A stretch of 54,340 nt of DNA, taken from Streptomyces panaciradicis (GTDB lineage: Bacteria > Actinomycetota > Actinomycetes > Streptomycetales > Streptomycetaceae). Made by a program: the position numbers and the translations under genes. The notes beneath the pieces were generated by a model. It saw only the letters and a program-made list of their open reading frames with translations, was not told the DNA's origin and made no database searches. The stretch spans positions 1 through 54,340 of the forward strand of contig NZ_JAMGBF010000129.1 in the NCBI RefSeq assembly GCF_023516615.1, in the 5' to 3' direction. Below are positions 45,201-52,422 of the stretch, in pieces (position 1 is the first letter of the stretch; every line of letters starts with the position of its first letter).

Positions 45201-45491
45201 GGGCAGCGTGACCTCCCTCGCGAGGCGGGCCTCGGGTCCCTCGGGGCCGGCACGGAAGACGGTGCGCAGTGCCGGCTGCACCAGCACCAGCCGCTCCAGA
45301 GCGCTGCGCATGGCCTCGGCGTCCAGTGCGCTGTCGAAGACGATGCGGAAGCTGTTGTTGTACAGGTCCTTGCGGGCGGCGGCTTCCTGGATGAACAGCA
45401 GGCTGCGCTGGGCGTCGGTCACGGGAAGCACGTCCGCGTGCTCCTCGGGGTGCGCCGCGGGTGTGTGCTGCCGCAGGTGGAGGGCGGTCAC
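42255..45491 (-). CDS. Single-module NRPS, C-A-PCP
   Basis: 1078 residues from GTG at 45491, which overlaps the ACP stop (GTGA). C domain 20-460 has HHTVSDG (155-161). A domain 490-985 has MFTSGSTGRPKGV (632-644), NLYGPTETT (775-783), YRTGD (867-871) and NGKVDR (974-979). The PCP has Ser1038 (FFALGGNSFDVL). There is no epimerase or TE. The specificity residues by eye are about DVQYCSLAVK; the DVQ beginning is shared with proline and pipecolate codes, so a cyclic or imino acid is possible. It forms one amide bond, probably with a beta-amino acyl chain supplied by the ACP encoded just upstream. The chain then needs another protein for release. Confidence 0.95.
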   Translation of the reverse strand: MTALHLRQHTPAAHPEEHADVLPVTDAQRSLLFIQEAAARKDLYNNSFRIVFDSALDAEAMRSALERLVLVQPALRTVFRAGPEGPEARLAREVTLPWETAGHDGAAAWETWLDEQTEEFVRLPLDLSRAPLCRFRLLVSAPDAPARSALLVTVHHTVSDGVSVRVLVDEICAGYRQALGRAVADGQEDPAALARKRESSLRAELAAQCAAARTAVDAGEADTLAALLAGVAPTTLYPVPGRPQDTSHRAERLRLLLDRPQRTSVERAARNLGTTPYELLLACYALLLGDYAGSDDVLVGSPFATRRTVASHQLCGFFVNTLPMALPARDMPFEAHCREVSATVRETRARQSVPFDALVTRLAPERAGNRNPVFQCMFAMQDELRTRVALTPWSEGRIEILENGSAKFDLWLGATAVEDGLRIELDYDQDLLPESYARRFLAEYRELLLQAVETPSAGTGSLLAGLGARRGMMRRVLRRGADGRPDAPGGLLGLVREAARRHPDAVAVRQPSGSEVSYAELLRRTERTATGLAGRGVSRGDAVAVVPGDLVETVVAMLAVLWCGAAYLPLDTALPAERLTYMIEQSGCRLVIGLPGADADGPPRATPAQLEAEAGAADAPPAADGTDPVYIMFTSGSTGRPKGVHMGQGPLLNLLHWQLRELRMGPDSRFLQYAPLGFDVSYQEIFPTLACGGTVVGLGALDRRDLTAVARLAEQEELTHLYLPVAVAGAFAGAVESAGLSLPTVRHICVSGEQLNLDERLRRLLARDPERELVNLYGPTETTAVTWHVVRGDDLPAHDHVPVGRPVPGVDAYLLGPDGRDVPPGAVGELYLGGVCPAVGYVNDPEHTAAAFLPAPGAPEGSTARVYRTGDLALLAEHGALVFLGRRDAQVKVRGHRVELGELESAAERLPDVGEAVAAVTGTGEQAALCLFLRPTGPAQPKESAVRAHLEQILPSYMLPRYVRLIDAVPLTPNGKVDRTALTSALGAGRLRTAQPAEEGSGWEPAGTERMVRDLWTALLGTAPSGPDDSFFALGGNSFDVLKLIAALRENTDRAPTVSDFFRRPTVRALAAHLDGGA

Positions 45492-45724
45492 GGGCGCGGC
45501 CCCCCGTTCCACCGGTCGACGAACTCCGCCAGGTCGCCGACGGTGACGAGCCGCGCCAGGTCGTGCGGCTCGATCTCCTGCGTCTCGCTCGCCGCCAGGT
45601 CGGTGATGATGCGCAGCAGCACCAGGGAGTCCACGCCCAGGTCGGTCAACTCGCTGGTCTCGCTCATCGGTTGGTCGCCGACCCGGCGGGTGATGCAGGC
45701 CAGGACGTCTTCAGTGGTCGTCAT
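45488..45724 (-). CDS. Free-standing carrier protein, first gene of the minus-strand operon
   Basis: 78 residues from ATG at 45724 with AAAGGGCGG upstream. The motif is TDLGVDSLVLLRIITDLAAS with Ser33. It shares an intergenic promoter region with the AMP ligase at 45996. In vicenistatin-type pathways a discrete ACP carries 3-methylaspartate and then 3-aminoisobutyrate, and this protein is well placed for that job before donating to the NRPS C domain. The overlap with the NRPS gene (GTGA) supports coupling. Confidence 0.9.
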   Translation of the reverse strand: MTTTEDVLACITRRVGDQPMSETSELTDLGVDSLVLLRIITDLAASETQEIEPHDLARLVTVGDLAEFVDRWNGGPRP

Positions 45725-45995
45725 GCGGAGCAACCGCCCTTTCTGCGGAATCCGGCGTCGGTGACCAGCACAGCAGTCGGTCCTAACGATCCGGTTGTCG
45801 TCGGCTACCGGCGGGCCGGCCACCGTCGCCGACGTGCGTCATTAGTGATCCGGTAGCCGCCGGTGAGCCGAACGTCAGGGGCCGGTGGTCAGCTGGGTGC
45901 ATCCCAGGGGCGGTTGCGCGGCCCATGCCCGCTCGCGGCAGGCCACGTCCGCTCCTCGCACAGACCCGCCGGGCCGGAGAACGGAGAGCGGAGCA
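45725..45995. promoter_or_regulatory. Divergent promoter region with direct and inverted repeats
   Basis: 271 bases separate the minus-strand operon from the + strand glutamate mutase operon. GATCCGGT occurs at 45788-45795 and 45847-45854 in the same orientation, 59 bases apart. GGCTACCGG (45803-45811) and CCGGTAGCC (45850-45858) form a perfect 9-base inverted repeat. The AT-rich TTAGTGAT next to the second copy could be part of a -10 element. These are plausible activator sites controlling both operons. Confidence 0.45.
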
Positions 45996-47543
45996 TTGGC
46001 AACCCCACAGGATCTGATCGAACGACGCACCCTGCCCCCGGAGTCGGGCGGTCGGACGGTGCACGGCCTCTTGGACGCGGCCGTGGCCGACAGCCCGCAC
46101 CGGCCCGCCGTGCGGGACGCGACCGGCGTCTGGAGCTATGCCCGACTGGCCGAGGAGGCCGCCCGGTTGACCGCGTGGCTGGCGGCCCGCGGTGTCGGCC
46201 ACGGCGACCGTGTCCTGCTGCAACTGCCCACCGGCCGGCAGCTGGCGGCCCTGTTCTACGCCACGGTGCGGCTCGGGGCGGTCTTCGTGCCCGTGCATCA
46301 GGCCATGAAGCCGTTCCACCTGCGGTCCGTCGCCGCCGACGCCGCACCCGCCCTCGTACTGACCGACGCTGAGGGCCTCCGGCGCCTGCGTCCCCTGACC
46401 GAGGCCCCCGTCCACGACATCGCCGACGTCCTCGCCGAGGCGGCGGCATCACAGCCCGGGCCCTCCACGTCCACTCCGGAGGTGTCCGGCGACGACCTGG
46501 CCGCCCTCATCTACACCTCTGGCAGCACCGCCGCCCCGAAGGCCGTGGCCTGCCCGCACGCCGCGGTGGTGTTCGCCTCCACCGCCCTGGTCCGGGCCCT
46601 GGGCTACCGCTCCGACGACGTCGTCTTCTGCCGGTTCCCGATGTCGTGGGACTACGGCCTGTACAAGGTCCTGATGACCTGCCTGGCCCGTTGCGAGATC
46701 GTCCTCGCCGACGGCGACTCGGACTTCACCGTGCTGCGCCGCATGTACGAGACGGGCACGACCGTGGTGCCGCTGGTCCCCTCCTACGCCACGATGATCG
46801 TCTCCCTCGCCCGGCGCCACCCCGAACAGCGGCCCCCCGTACGGATGTTCACCAACACCGGCGCCGCCCTGCCCACCGCCACGGCCGACGCCCTGCGCGC
46901 CCTTTTCCCCGGCGCCCGCGTGGTGCGGCAGTACGGGCAGACGGAGGCCAAGCGGATCACCGTCATGCCGCCCGAGCAGGAGCACGAGCGACCGCACAGC
47001 GTCGGCCGAGCCCTGCCCGGAACCCGCGTGCTGATCTGCGACCCCGACGGCGCTCCCCTGCCACCGGGCGCCGTCGGAGAGATCGTCGCCGTCGGCCCGC
47101 ACGTGATGCGCGGCTACTGGCGCAACCCCGAGGCCACCGCACGCAGCTTCCGTCCCGACCCCGCAGACCCGACCGTCGTCCGGCTGCACACCGGCGACTA
47201 CGGACACCTCGACGAGGACGGCTACCTCTATTTCGAGGGCCGCCGCGACGACATGTTCAAGCGCAAGGGCATCCGCATGAGCACCGTGGAGATCGAGACC
47301 GCGGCCCTGGACATCCCCGGTGTGCGGGCTGCCGCAGCACTGCCCCCGGACGACCGCCACGATCTCACCCTGTTCGTCGAGAGCGACCTGGACGAGCGCA
47401 CGGTCGTACGGGAACTGATGGAACGCCTGGAGACCGCGAAGATGCCCGCCCGCTGCAGGGTCCTGACCACGTTCCCGCTCACCCTGCACGGCAAGAACGC
47501 CCGGCGGGAACTTGCCGCCCTGATGGACGGAGAGCGCCCGTGA
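45996..47543 (+). CDS. AMP-dependent ligase for a carboxylic or beta-amino acid (VinN-like role)
   Basis: 515 residues from TTG at 45996 (GGAGAG 7 bases upstream). It is an ANL-superfamily enzyme: LIYTSGSTAAPKAV, YGQTEAKRITVMP, HTGDYGHLDEDGYLYFEGR, KRKGIRMS, HGKNARREL. It is not a canonical NRPS A domain; the hinge and C-terminal lobe resemble acyl-CoA and acyl-ACP ligases. Its stop overlaps the decarboxylase start (GTGA), and glutamate mutase genes follow. In vicenistatin biosynthesis the enzyme VinN loads 3-methylaspartate through its beta-carboxylate onto an ACP, and this gene set matches that logic. The substrate is inferred from context only. Confidence 0.82.
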   Translation: MATPQDLIERRTLPPESGGRTVHGLLDAAVADSPHRPAVRDATGVWSYARLAEEAARLTAWLAARGVGHGDRVLLQLPTGRQLAALFYATVRLGAVFVPVHQAMKPFHLRSVAADAAPALVLTDAEGLRRLRPLTEAPVHDIADVLAEAAASQPGPSTSTPEVSGDDLAALIYTSGSTAAPKAVACPHAAVVFASTALVRALGYRSDDVVFCRFPMSWDYGLYKVLMTCLARCEIVLADGDSDFTVLRRMYETGTTVVPLVPSYATMIVSLARRHPEQRPPVRMFTNTGAALPTATADALRALFPGARVVRQYGQTEAKRITVMPPEQEHERPHSVGRALPGTRVLICDPDGAPLPPGAVGEIVAVGPHVMRGYWRNPEATARSFRPDPADPTVVRLHTGDYGHLDEDGYLYFEGRRDDMFKRKGIRMSTVEIETAALDIPGVRAAAALPPDDRHDLTLFVESDLDERTVVRELMERLETAKMPARCRVLTTFPLTLHGKNARRELAALMDGERP

Positions 47544-48790
47544 GCGTCAGCCACCGCCACCGCGACCTCGCCCAGCGGTACGGCACCCCGCTGTACGTCT
47601 ACGACCTGACCCGGGTCCGCGCCGCGCGCCGCGACCTGTTCGGCTTCCTGCCCGAGGGCGTGGAGGTGTACTACGCCTTCAAGGCCAACCCGCACCCCGA
47701 CCTGGTGCGCGCACTGCGCACCGGCGACGGGCCGGCCTGCAAGGCGGAGATCAGCTCCACCGGCGAGCTGGCCACCGCGCTGCGGGCGGGCTACCGGGGC
47801 GCGGACATCCTCTACACGGGGCCGGGCAAGACGGCCGGCGAACTCGACGAGGCCATGCGGGGCGGCGTGGGCCTGTTCTCCGCCGAGTCCCTCGGCGACC
47901 TGGAGCACATAGGCCGCGCTGCCCTGGCCCACGGCACCACCGCCCAGTGCCTGCTGCGCATCAACAGCGTGACGGCGAGTGCCGCCAGCGGGGTGCGCAT
48001 GACCGGCAAGCCCACCCAGTTCGGCATCGACAGTGAGACGGTCCGCGAGAGCGCCGCGGCGCTGACGTCCGTGCCGGGCACGTCCGTTGCGGGGCTGCAC
48101 CTGTTCTCGCAGAGCAACGCCCGCGACGAGGAGAGCCTGCTGGCGGAGTTCCGGCACACGCTGGAGACCGCTGCCCGCATCCAGGACGAACTGGGCGTGG
48201 ACCTGCGCGTGCTGGACATCGGCGGCGGCTTCTCCGTGCCCTACGGCCGCACCGGCGAACGCGCCATGTACCCCAAGCTCCGCGGCGAACTCGCCGCCGC
48301 ACTGGACGTGTTCTTCCCCGGCTGGCGTCAGGGCCTGCCGCGGATCGCCGTGGAGTCCGGCCGCTACCTCGTCGGTGACAGCGGCCATCTCCTCACCTCG
48401 GTGGGCAACCTCAAGACCGGGCGCGGCCACACCTTCGCCGTGCTGGACGCGGGCATCAACGTCTTCGGCGGGATGTCGGGCCTCGGCCGGCTGCTGCCCG
48501 TCTCCGTGGAGATCCCGGTGGATCAGGACAGCCGTCAGGTCACGCTGGCCGGCCCGCTGTGCACCCCGGGCGACGTCCTGGGCCGCGACGTCACCGTCCC
48601 GGCCGATCTGGCGCCCGGCGACCTCCTTGCGATACCCAACACCGGCGCCTACGGGCCCACGGCCAGCCTGCTGATGTTCCTGGGCCGGCCCAGTCCGGTG
48701 GAGGTCGTCGTCGACGGTGAGACCACCGTCTCCGCCACCCGCATCGAACGCACCCGGGTCGCCCATGACGCGGAGCACACGCATGGCTGA
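47540..48790 (+). CDS. PLP-dependent decarboxylase, BtrK/VinO-like
   Basis: 416 residues of the fold-III Orn/DAP decarboxylase family. YYAFKANPHP contains the PLP lysine (Lys48), and LDIGGGFSVPYG and SGRYLVGDSG are the phosphate and substrate loops. GPLCTPGDVLGRD contains the conserved Cys from the partner subunit. BtrK decarboxylates glutamyl-ACP and VinO decarboxylates 3-methylaspartyl-ACP; both are relatives of this family. With glutamate mutase next door, conversion of 3-methylaspartyl-ACP to 3-aminoisobutyryl-ACP is the best reading. A diaminopimelate decarboxylase for primary metabolism is unlikely in this position. Overlap with both neighbours indicates one operon. Confidence 0.88.
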   Translation: MSVSHRHRDLAQRYGTPLYVYDLTRVRAARRDLFGFLPEGVEVYYAFKANPHPDLVRALRTGDGPACKAEISSTGELATALRAGYRGADILYTGPGKTAGELDEAMRGGVGLFSAESLGDLEHIGRAALAHGTTAQCLLRINSVTASAASGVRMTGKPTQFGIDSETVRESAAALTSVPGTSVAGLHLFSQSNARDEESLLAEFRHTLETAARIQDELGVDLRVLDIGGGFSVPYGRTGERAMYPKLRGELAAALDVFFPGWRQGLPRIAVESGRYLVGDSGHLLTSVGNLKTGRGHTFAVLDAGINVFGGMSGLGRLLPVSVEIPVDQDSRQVTLAGPLCTPGDVLGRDVTVPADLAPGDLLAIPNTGAYGPTASLLMFLGRPSPVEVVVDGETTVSATRIERTRVAHDAEHTHG

Positions 48791-49328
48791 CCTGTCCCGG
48801 CCGGCCGACACCGCCGCCGACCGCGCCCACACCCCGGCCCGGGCCACGGTCGTCGTCACCACCGTGGCCTCCGACTCCCACACCTGGAACCTGGTCTACC
48901 TGCAGCTCCTGCTGGAAGAACTCGGTTACGAGGTCGTCAATCTGGGCCCGTGCGTCCCCGACGAACTGCTGGTGCACCACTGCCGGGAGATCCGCCCGTC
49001 AGCGGTGGTCATCAGCAGCGTCAACGGTCACGGTGCCCAGGACGGGCTGCGGGTGATCCGCGCGCTCCGTGAGGACGAGCTGACCGCCACCCTGCCCGTC
49101 GCGATCGGCGGCAAACTCGGTGTGGACGGCGGCGCCACCTCCCACACCGAGCGGCTCCTGGCCGCCGGTTTCGACGCCGTCTTCGAGGACGGTGCGGACA
49201 CCCTGACCGCCTTCCGCCGCTTCCTCGACGAGCTGGGCCCCGGAGCGGACCGCGCGCTGGAGAGCGGCGCGGAGCGCGCCGCCGTGCAACGGCGCCATGC
49301 CGACGAGCAGATGAGCGTCTCCGTATGA
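48783..49328 (+). CDS. Glutamate mutase (methylaspartate mutase) small, B12-binding subunit
   Basis: 181 residues from ATG at 48783, overlapping the decarboxylase stop by 8 bases. The B12 motif is SDSHTWNLVYLQLLLEE: Asp31 and His33 are kept, but the Gly of DxHxxG is Asn36. VVNLGPCVPDELLV, VVISSVNGHG and VAIGGKL follow the Rossmann strands of GlmS. The N-terminal 18 and C-terminal 30 residues are extra. It binds adenosylcobalamin for the carbon-skeleton rearrangement of glutamate to 3-methylaspartate, with the large subunit encoded immediately downstream. Confidence 0.88.
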   Translation: MADLSRPADTAADRAHTPARATVVVTTVASDSHTWNLVYLQLLLEELGYEVVNLGPCVPDELLVHHCREIRPSAVVISSVNGHGAQDGLRVIRALREDELTATLPVAIGGKLGVDGGATSHTERLLAAGFDAVFEDGADTLTAFRRFLDELGPGADRALESGAERAAVQRRHADEQMSVSV

Positions 49329-50743
49329 GGTCGCCTGTGCCGGACAAATCACCAGTGCCGGACAAGTTGTCGGTGCCGGACACGTTGCCGGGCCACCGCC
49401 CCGGCTGTGTCCCGTCCGGGTCGGCTGCGCGCGGCTTCGGCGACTTCGTCCGCGCCCACGGCGGAAACGGCCGGCTGGTGGTCCAGCCCCGCATGGGTTT
49501 CAGCGACCCCGCCGCCATGCGTGCCGGCCTGGCCGCCACCCGAGCGTCCGCCGCTCGAACCGTCGGCACCATCACCCTGGACGCCCACACCCGGGTCGGC
49601 CACCTCCAAGCCGCCGCCGCGGCTCTGCGCGAGGGCACGGCCCTCAACGGCTATCCCGTCGTCACCCACCCCCCGGCCACCACGGCGCGGGTGCTCGACG
49701 GCATTCAGGGCCCCGGTTTCCCCGTCCAGGTCCGGCACGGCTCGGCCCGGCCGGTCGGCATCTTCCGGGCCCTGGCCGCCCTCGGCCTGGACGCCAGCGA
49801 AGGCGGACCCGTCTCCTACTGTCTGCCCTACGGCAGGACTCCCCTGGCCGAATCCGTCAGCCAGTGGGCCGCCGCCTGCGAACTGTTCGCCTCCCTGCGC
49901 GAGGCCGGCCGCGAACCCCATCTGGAGACCTTCGGCGGCTGCATGCTCGGCCAACTGTGCCCGCCGAGCCTGCTGGTCGCCCTCAGCGTTCTGGAAGCCC
50001 TGTTCTTCCTGCGACACGGCATACGCAGCCTGTCCGTCAGCTACGCCCAGCAGACCAACCCCGAACAGGACACCGAGGCGATCGCGGCCCTGCGCCGCCT
50101 GTGCGCGGAGCTCCTGCCGACGGACGACTGGCACGTGGTCGTCTACACCTACATGGGTGTCTTCCCGCAGACCGAGCATGGCGCCCGGCGGCTGCTGGAG
50201 AGCTCTGCCGAACTCGCCGTGCGGACCGGAGCGGAACGACTCATCGTCAAGACGGTCGCCGAGTCACAGCGCATCCCCACGATCCAGGAGAACGTCGACG
50301 CCCTGGAACTGGCGGCGGCCGCCGCGGAGTCGGCGGCACGCACCGCCCCGGCCCCGCTTCACCACCCGGCCGACAGCCCCACGTACCAACAGGCGGCCGC
50401 CCTCGTGCACGCCGTGCTCGACCTGCACCCCGACCTGTCCCAGGCCCTGCTGCGCGCCTTCCGCCGCGGCTACCTCGACGTCCCCTACTGTCTCCACCCC
50501 GACAACCGGGGTCTGACCCGCAGCTTCATCGACCCGGCCGGCCGGCTGTGCTGGGCCTCCGTCGGCAACCTCCCCATCGGCCATCTGGTACGCCCGCGCA
50601 GTACCACCCGCCTCACCTCCGCCACGCTCCTCACCGACCTCACGCGCGTCCGCAACCGCTTCGACGCACCCGCGCCCCCCGCGCTCGCCGCTTCTCGCCG
50701 GCCGCCGGCCCGTGACGCCCCAAAAAGATGTGCCACCGGGTGA
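49325..50743 (+). CDS. Glutamate mutase (methylaspartate mutase) large subunit
   Basis: 472 residues, near the GlmE length. LVVQPRMGFSDPAAMRAGL, TLDAHTRVGHLQAA, NGYPVVTHPP, VQVRHGSARP, EGGPVSYCLPYGR, TFGGCMLGQLCPP and IVKTVAESQRIPT follow the TIM-barrel active-site segments of the family, including the Arg residues that hold glutamate. The first 40 residues contain three near-repeats of SPVPDK/SVPD and are probably disordered. The ATG overlaps the small-subunit stop (ATGA). It appears to be the last gene of the cluster on this side. Confidence 0.92.
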   Translation: MRSPVPDKSPVPDKLSVPDTLPGHRPGCVPSGSAARGFGDFVRAHGGNGRLVVQPRMGFSDPAAMRAGLAATRASAARTVGTITLDAHTRVGHLQAAAAALREGTALNGYPVVTHPPATTARVLDGIQGPGFPVQVRHGSARPVGIFRALAALGLDASEGGPVSYCLPYGRTPLAESVSQWAAACELFASLREAGREPHLETFGGCMLGQLCPPSLLVALSVLEALFFLRHGIRSLSVSYAQQTNPEQDTEAIAALRRLCAELLPTDDWHVVVYTYMGVFPQTEHGARRLLESSAELAVRTGAERLIVKTVAESQRIPTIQENVDALELAAAAAESAARTAPAPLHHPADSPTYQQAAALVHAVLDLHPDLSQALLRAFRRGYLDVPYCLHPDNRGLTRSFIDPAGRLCWASVGNLPIGHLVRPRSTTRLTSATLLTDLTRVRNRFDAPAPPALAASRRPPARDAPKRCATG

Positions 50744-50818
50744 AACCATCCTCCGCCCGTCGACGGAATGCCTTGCCACGAAGGTTCAAGCGGGTCTCGA
50801 TCGAAAGGGAAGACCGTC

Positions 50819-51652
50819 ATGAACACACGTGTTGCGGGCGCCACCGTGGCCGTCGCCATTGCCGTCACCCTGTCCGTCACTGCCGGGGCCTCCGCGTCGG
50901 CTCAGCCGCGGGCCGCTGGTGATCAGGCCATGGTGTCGGTGCTGCACGCCGTGCCCGGCCTCACCGTCGACGTCTACGCCGGGGACAAGGAGCTGATCCC
51001 GGACTTCAAACCGGGCACGCTCACCGACCCGATGAAGCTGGACGCCGGCTCCTACGACATAAAGATCTTCAAGGAAGGTGAGGGTCCGAACGGCACCCCG
51101 GCCATCGAGAAGAAGGTGGACGTGCCCGCGGGCGCGAACGCGACGCTGGTCGCCCACCTCACGGCGGACGGCAAGCCCACGCTGGACGCGTACGTCAACG
51201 ACATGTCCAAGATCCCCGCCGGGAAGGCCCGGCTGACGGTACGGCACGTGGCCGCAGCGCCCGCGGTCGACGTCCGGGCCAACGGGACGCCCGTCTTCAA
51301 GGACCTGGTGAACCCCAAGGAGGCCAAGGGCGAGGTCGCCGCCGGCACCGTCTCCGCCGACGTGGTCCTTGCCGGCACCGACACCGTGGCCATCGGACCC
51401 GCCAAGCTGAACCTGGCCGAGGGCACCAACACGGTGGTCTACGCCTGGGGCAGTGCCGCCGACAAGAACCTGCAGCTCAAGACGCAGTCCCTCACCGGAA
51501 TGCACTCGGCACCGAGCGGCGTCCCGGCCGGCGAGACCGGTGCGGCCGCCGCTCACAACGAGGGTGTTCCGCTCGGTGCTCTGTCCCTGGGCGCGGTGTC
51601 GGCGCTGACCGCCGCGGGACTTCTCGTGCGGCTGCGCCGTACCGCGCGTTGA
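50819..51652 (+). CDS. Secreted, membrane-anchored DUF4397 protein
   Basis: 277 residues from ATG at 50819 with AAAGGGAAG upstream. Residues 1-29 are a signal peptide ending near ASASAQ. Residues 38-230 hold two DUF4397 beta-sandwich repeats, VSVLHAVPGLTVDVYAGD and LTVRHVAAAPAVDVRANG. A hydrophobic segment (LGALSLGAVSALTAAGLL) and an RLRRTAR tail end the protein, as in cell-wall-sorted proteins, but I see no LPxTG in front of it. The class F sortase gene follows. This surface-protein pair is probably unrelated to the biosynthetic cluster. Confidence 0.88.
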   Translation: MNTRVAGATVAVAIAVTLSVTAGASASAQPRAAGDQAMVSVLHAVPGLTVDVYAGDKELIPDFKPGTLTDPMKLDAGSYDIKIFKEGEGPNGTPAIEKKVDVPAGANATLVAHLTADGKPTLDAYVNDMSKIPAGKARLTVRHVAAAPAVDVRANGTPVFKDLVNPKEAKGEVAAGTVSADVVLAGTDTVAIGPAKLNLAEGTNTVVYAWGSAADKNLQLKTQSLTGMHSAPSGVPAGETGAAAAHNEGVPLGALSLGAVSALTAAGLLVRLRRTAR

Positions 51653-51665
51653 GGCCCACGCCCAT

Positions 51666-51700
51666 CGGGGTGCCGCCACTGCCGGTCCGGCGGCACCCCG
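51666..51700 (+). terminator. Strong hairpin terminator between DUF4397 and sortase genes
   Basis: CGGGGTGCCGCC (51666-51677) pairs perfectly over 12 bases with GGCGGCACCCCG (51689-51700), leaving an 11-base loop. It begins 13 bases after the DUF4397 stop. A second small inverted repeat, CTTCT/AGAAG at 51703-51717, covers the sortase ribosome binding site and may tune its translation. Confidence 0.75.
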
Positions 51701-51729
51701 CCCTTCTCCCGGAGAAGAGGTAACGCTGC

Positions 51730-52422
51730 ATGAGCAAGCCCTCGTCACGGCTTCTGCTGCTCACGGGACTGTCCGCTGCCCTGGTGGGGCTCATCGTCTC
51801 CGCGCTGCTTCTCGTCGATGCCCGGCTCGGGGGCCCGGCGGCCGGTGCCCGGGACTTCGGTCCGACGTCGGGCGCGGGCCCCGTCTCCTCCCCTCGGACA
51901 CCGCGGGTTACGACGAAGGAGCCGTCCGCCGCCATGGCGCGCGGTGACGAAGCGCCGAGGCAGGCGAGGACGAGCGAACCGTCGTCACTGGTCCTGCCCC
52001 GCCTCGACGTGCGGGCGGCCGTCAAGGCGGTGGGTGTCGCAGCCGACGGTCAGATCGAGATACCCGCCAACCCCAAGCAGGTCGGGTGGTACCGCTACTC
52101 GCCGGAACCCGGCTCCCCGAAAGGCTCGACGGTCATCGTGGGCCACGTCGACTCGAAGGGGCGCGGACTGGGGGTGCTGGTCGCCCTCGACGACGTCCGC
52201 GCGGGTGACCGGGTGCTCGTACGGCAGAAGGACGGCGGCGAGGTGCAGTACCGCGTCAGCTCGCGCCGCACCATCGGCAAACGGGACCTGGCAGCGTCCG
52301 GAGCGTTCCGCCGAGACGGGCCGGCGGTCCTGACCCTGATCACCTGTGCGGGCCCCTACCTCGCGGACAAGGGCGGCTATCAGAACAACCTTGTCGTCAC
52401 TGCTGTGGAGGCGCCGACGTGA
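51730..52422 (+). CDS. Class F sortase
   Basis: 230 residues. A membrane anchor covers 8-32 (LLLLTGLSAALVGLIVSALLL), and residues 35-85 are a Pro/Ala/Thr linker. The sortase barrel has LVLPRLDVRAAVKAVGV, WYRYSPEPGSPKGSTVIVGHVDS with the catalytic His, and LTLITCAGPY with the catalytic Cys. The segment after the Cys reads GGYQNNLVV, where many sortases have the active-site Arg, so the Arg may be displaced or supplied elsewhere. It acts outside the membrane, probably on the DUF4397 protein upstream. Its stop overlaps the possible GTG start of the sigma factor gene. Confidence 0.92.
   Translation: MSKPSSRLLLLTGLSAALVGLIVSALLLVDARLGGPAAGARDFGPTSGAGPVSSPRTPRVTTKEPSAAMARGDEAPRQARTSEPSSLVLPRLDVRAAVKAVGVAADGQIEIPANPKQVGWYRYSPEPGSPKGSTVIVGHVDSKGRGLGVLVALDDVRAGDRVLVRQKDGGEVQYRVSSRRTIGKRDLAASGAFRRDGPAVLTLITCAGPYLADKGGYQNNLVVTAVEAPT

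Noticed and set aside
40884..45764. 1626-residue open frame antisense to the A-domain and NRPS genes
   Set aside because: Its sequence is a Gly/Gln/Val/His-rich shadow of the NRPS codons; the minus-strand frame contains all the domain motifs.
50741..50747. TGAAACC as a -35 element recognised by the nearby ECF sigma factor
   Set aside because: No matching -10 sequence at the right spacing upstream of the DUF4397 gene.
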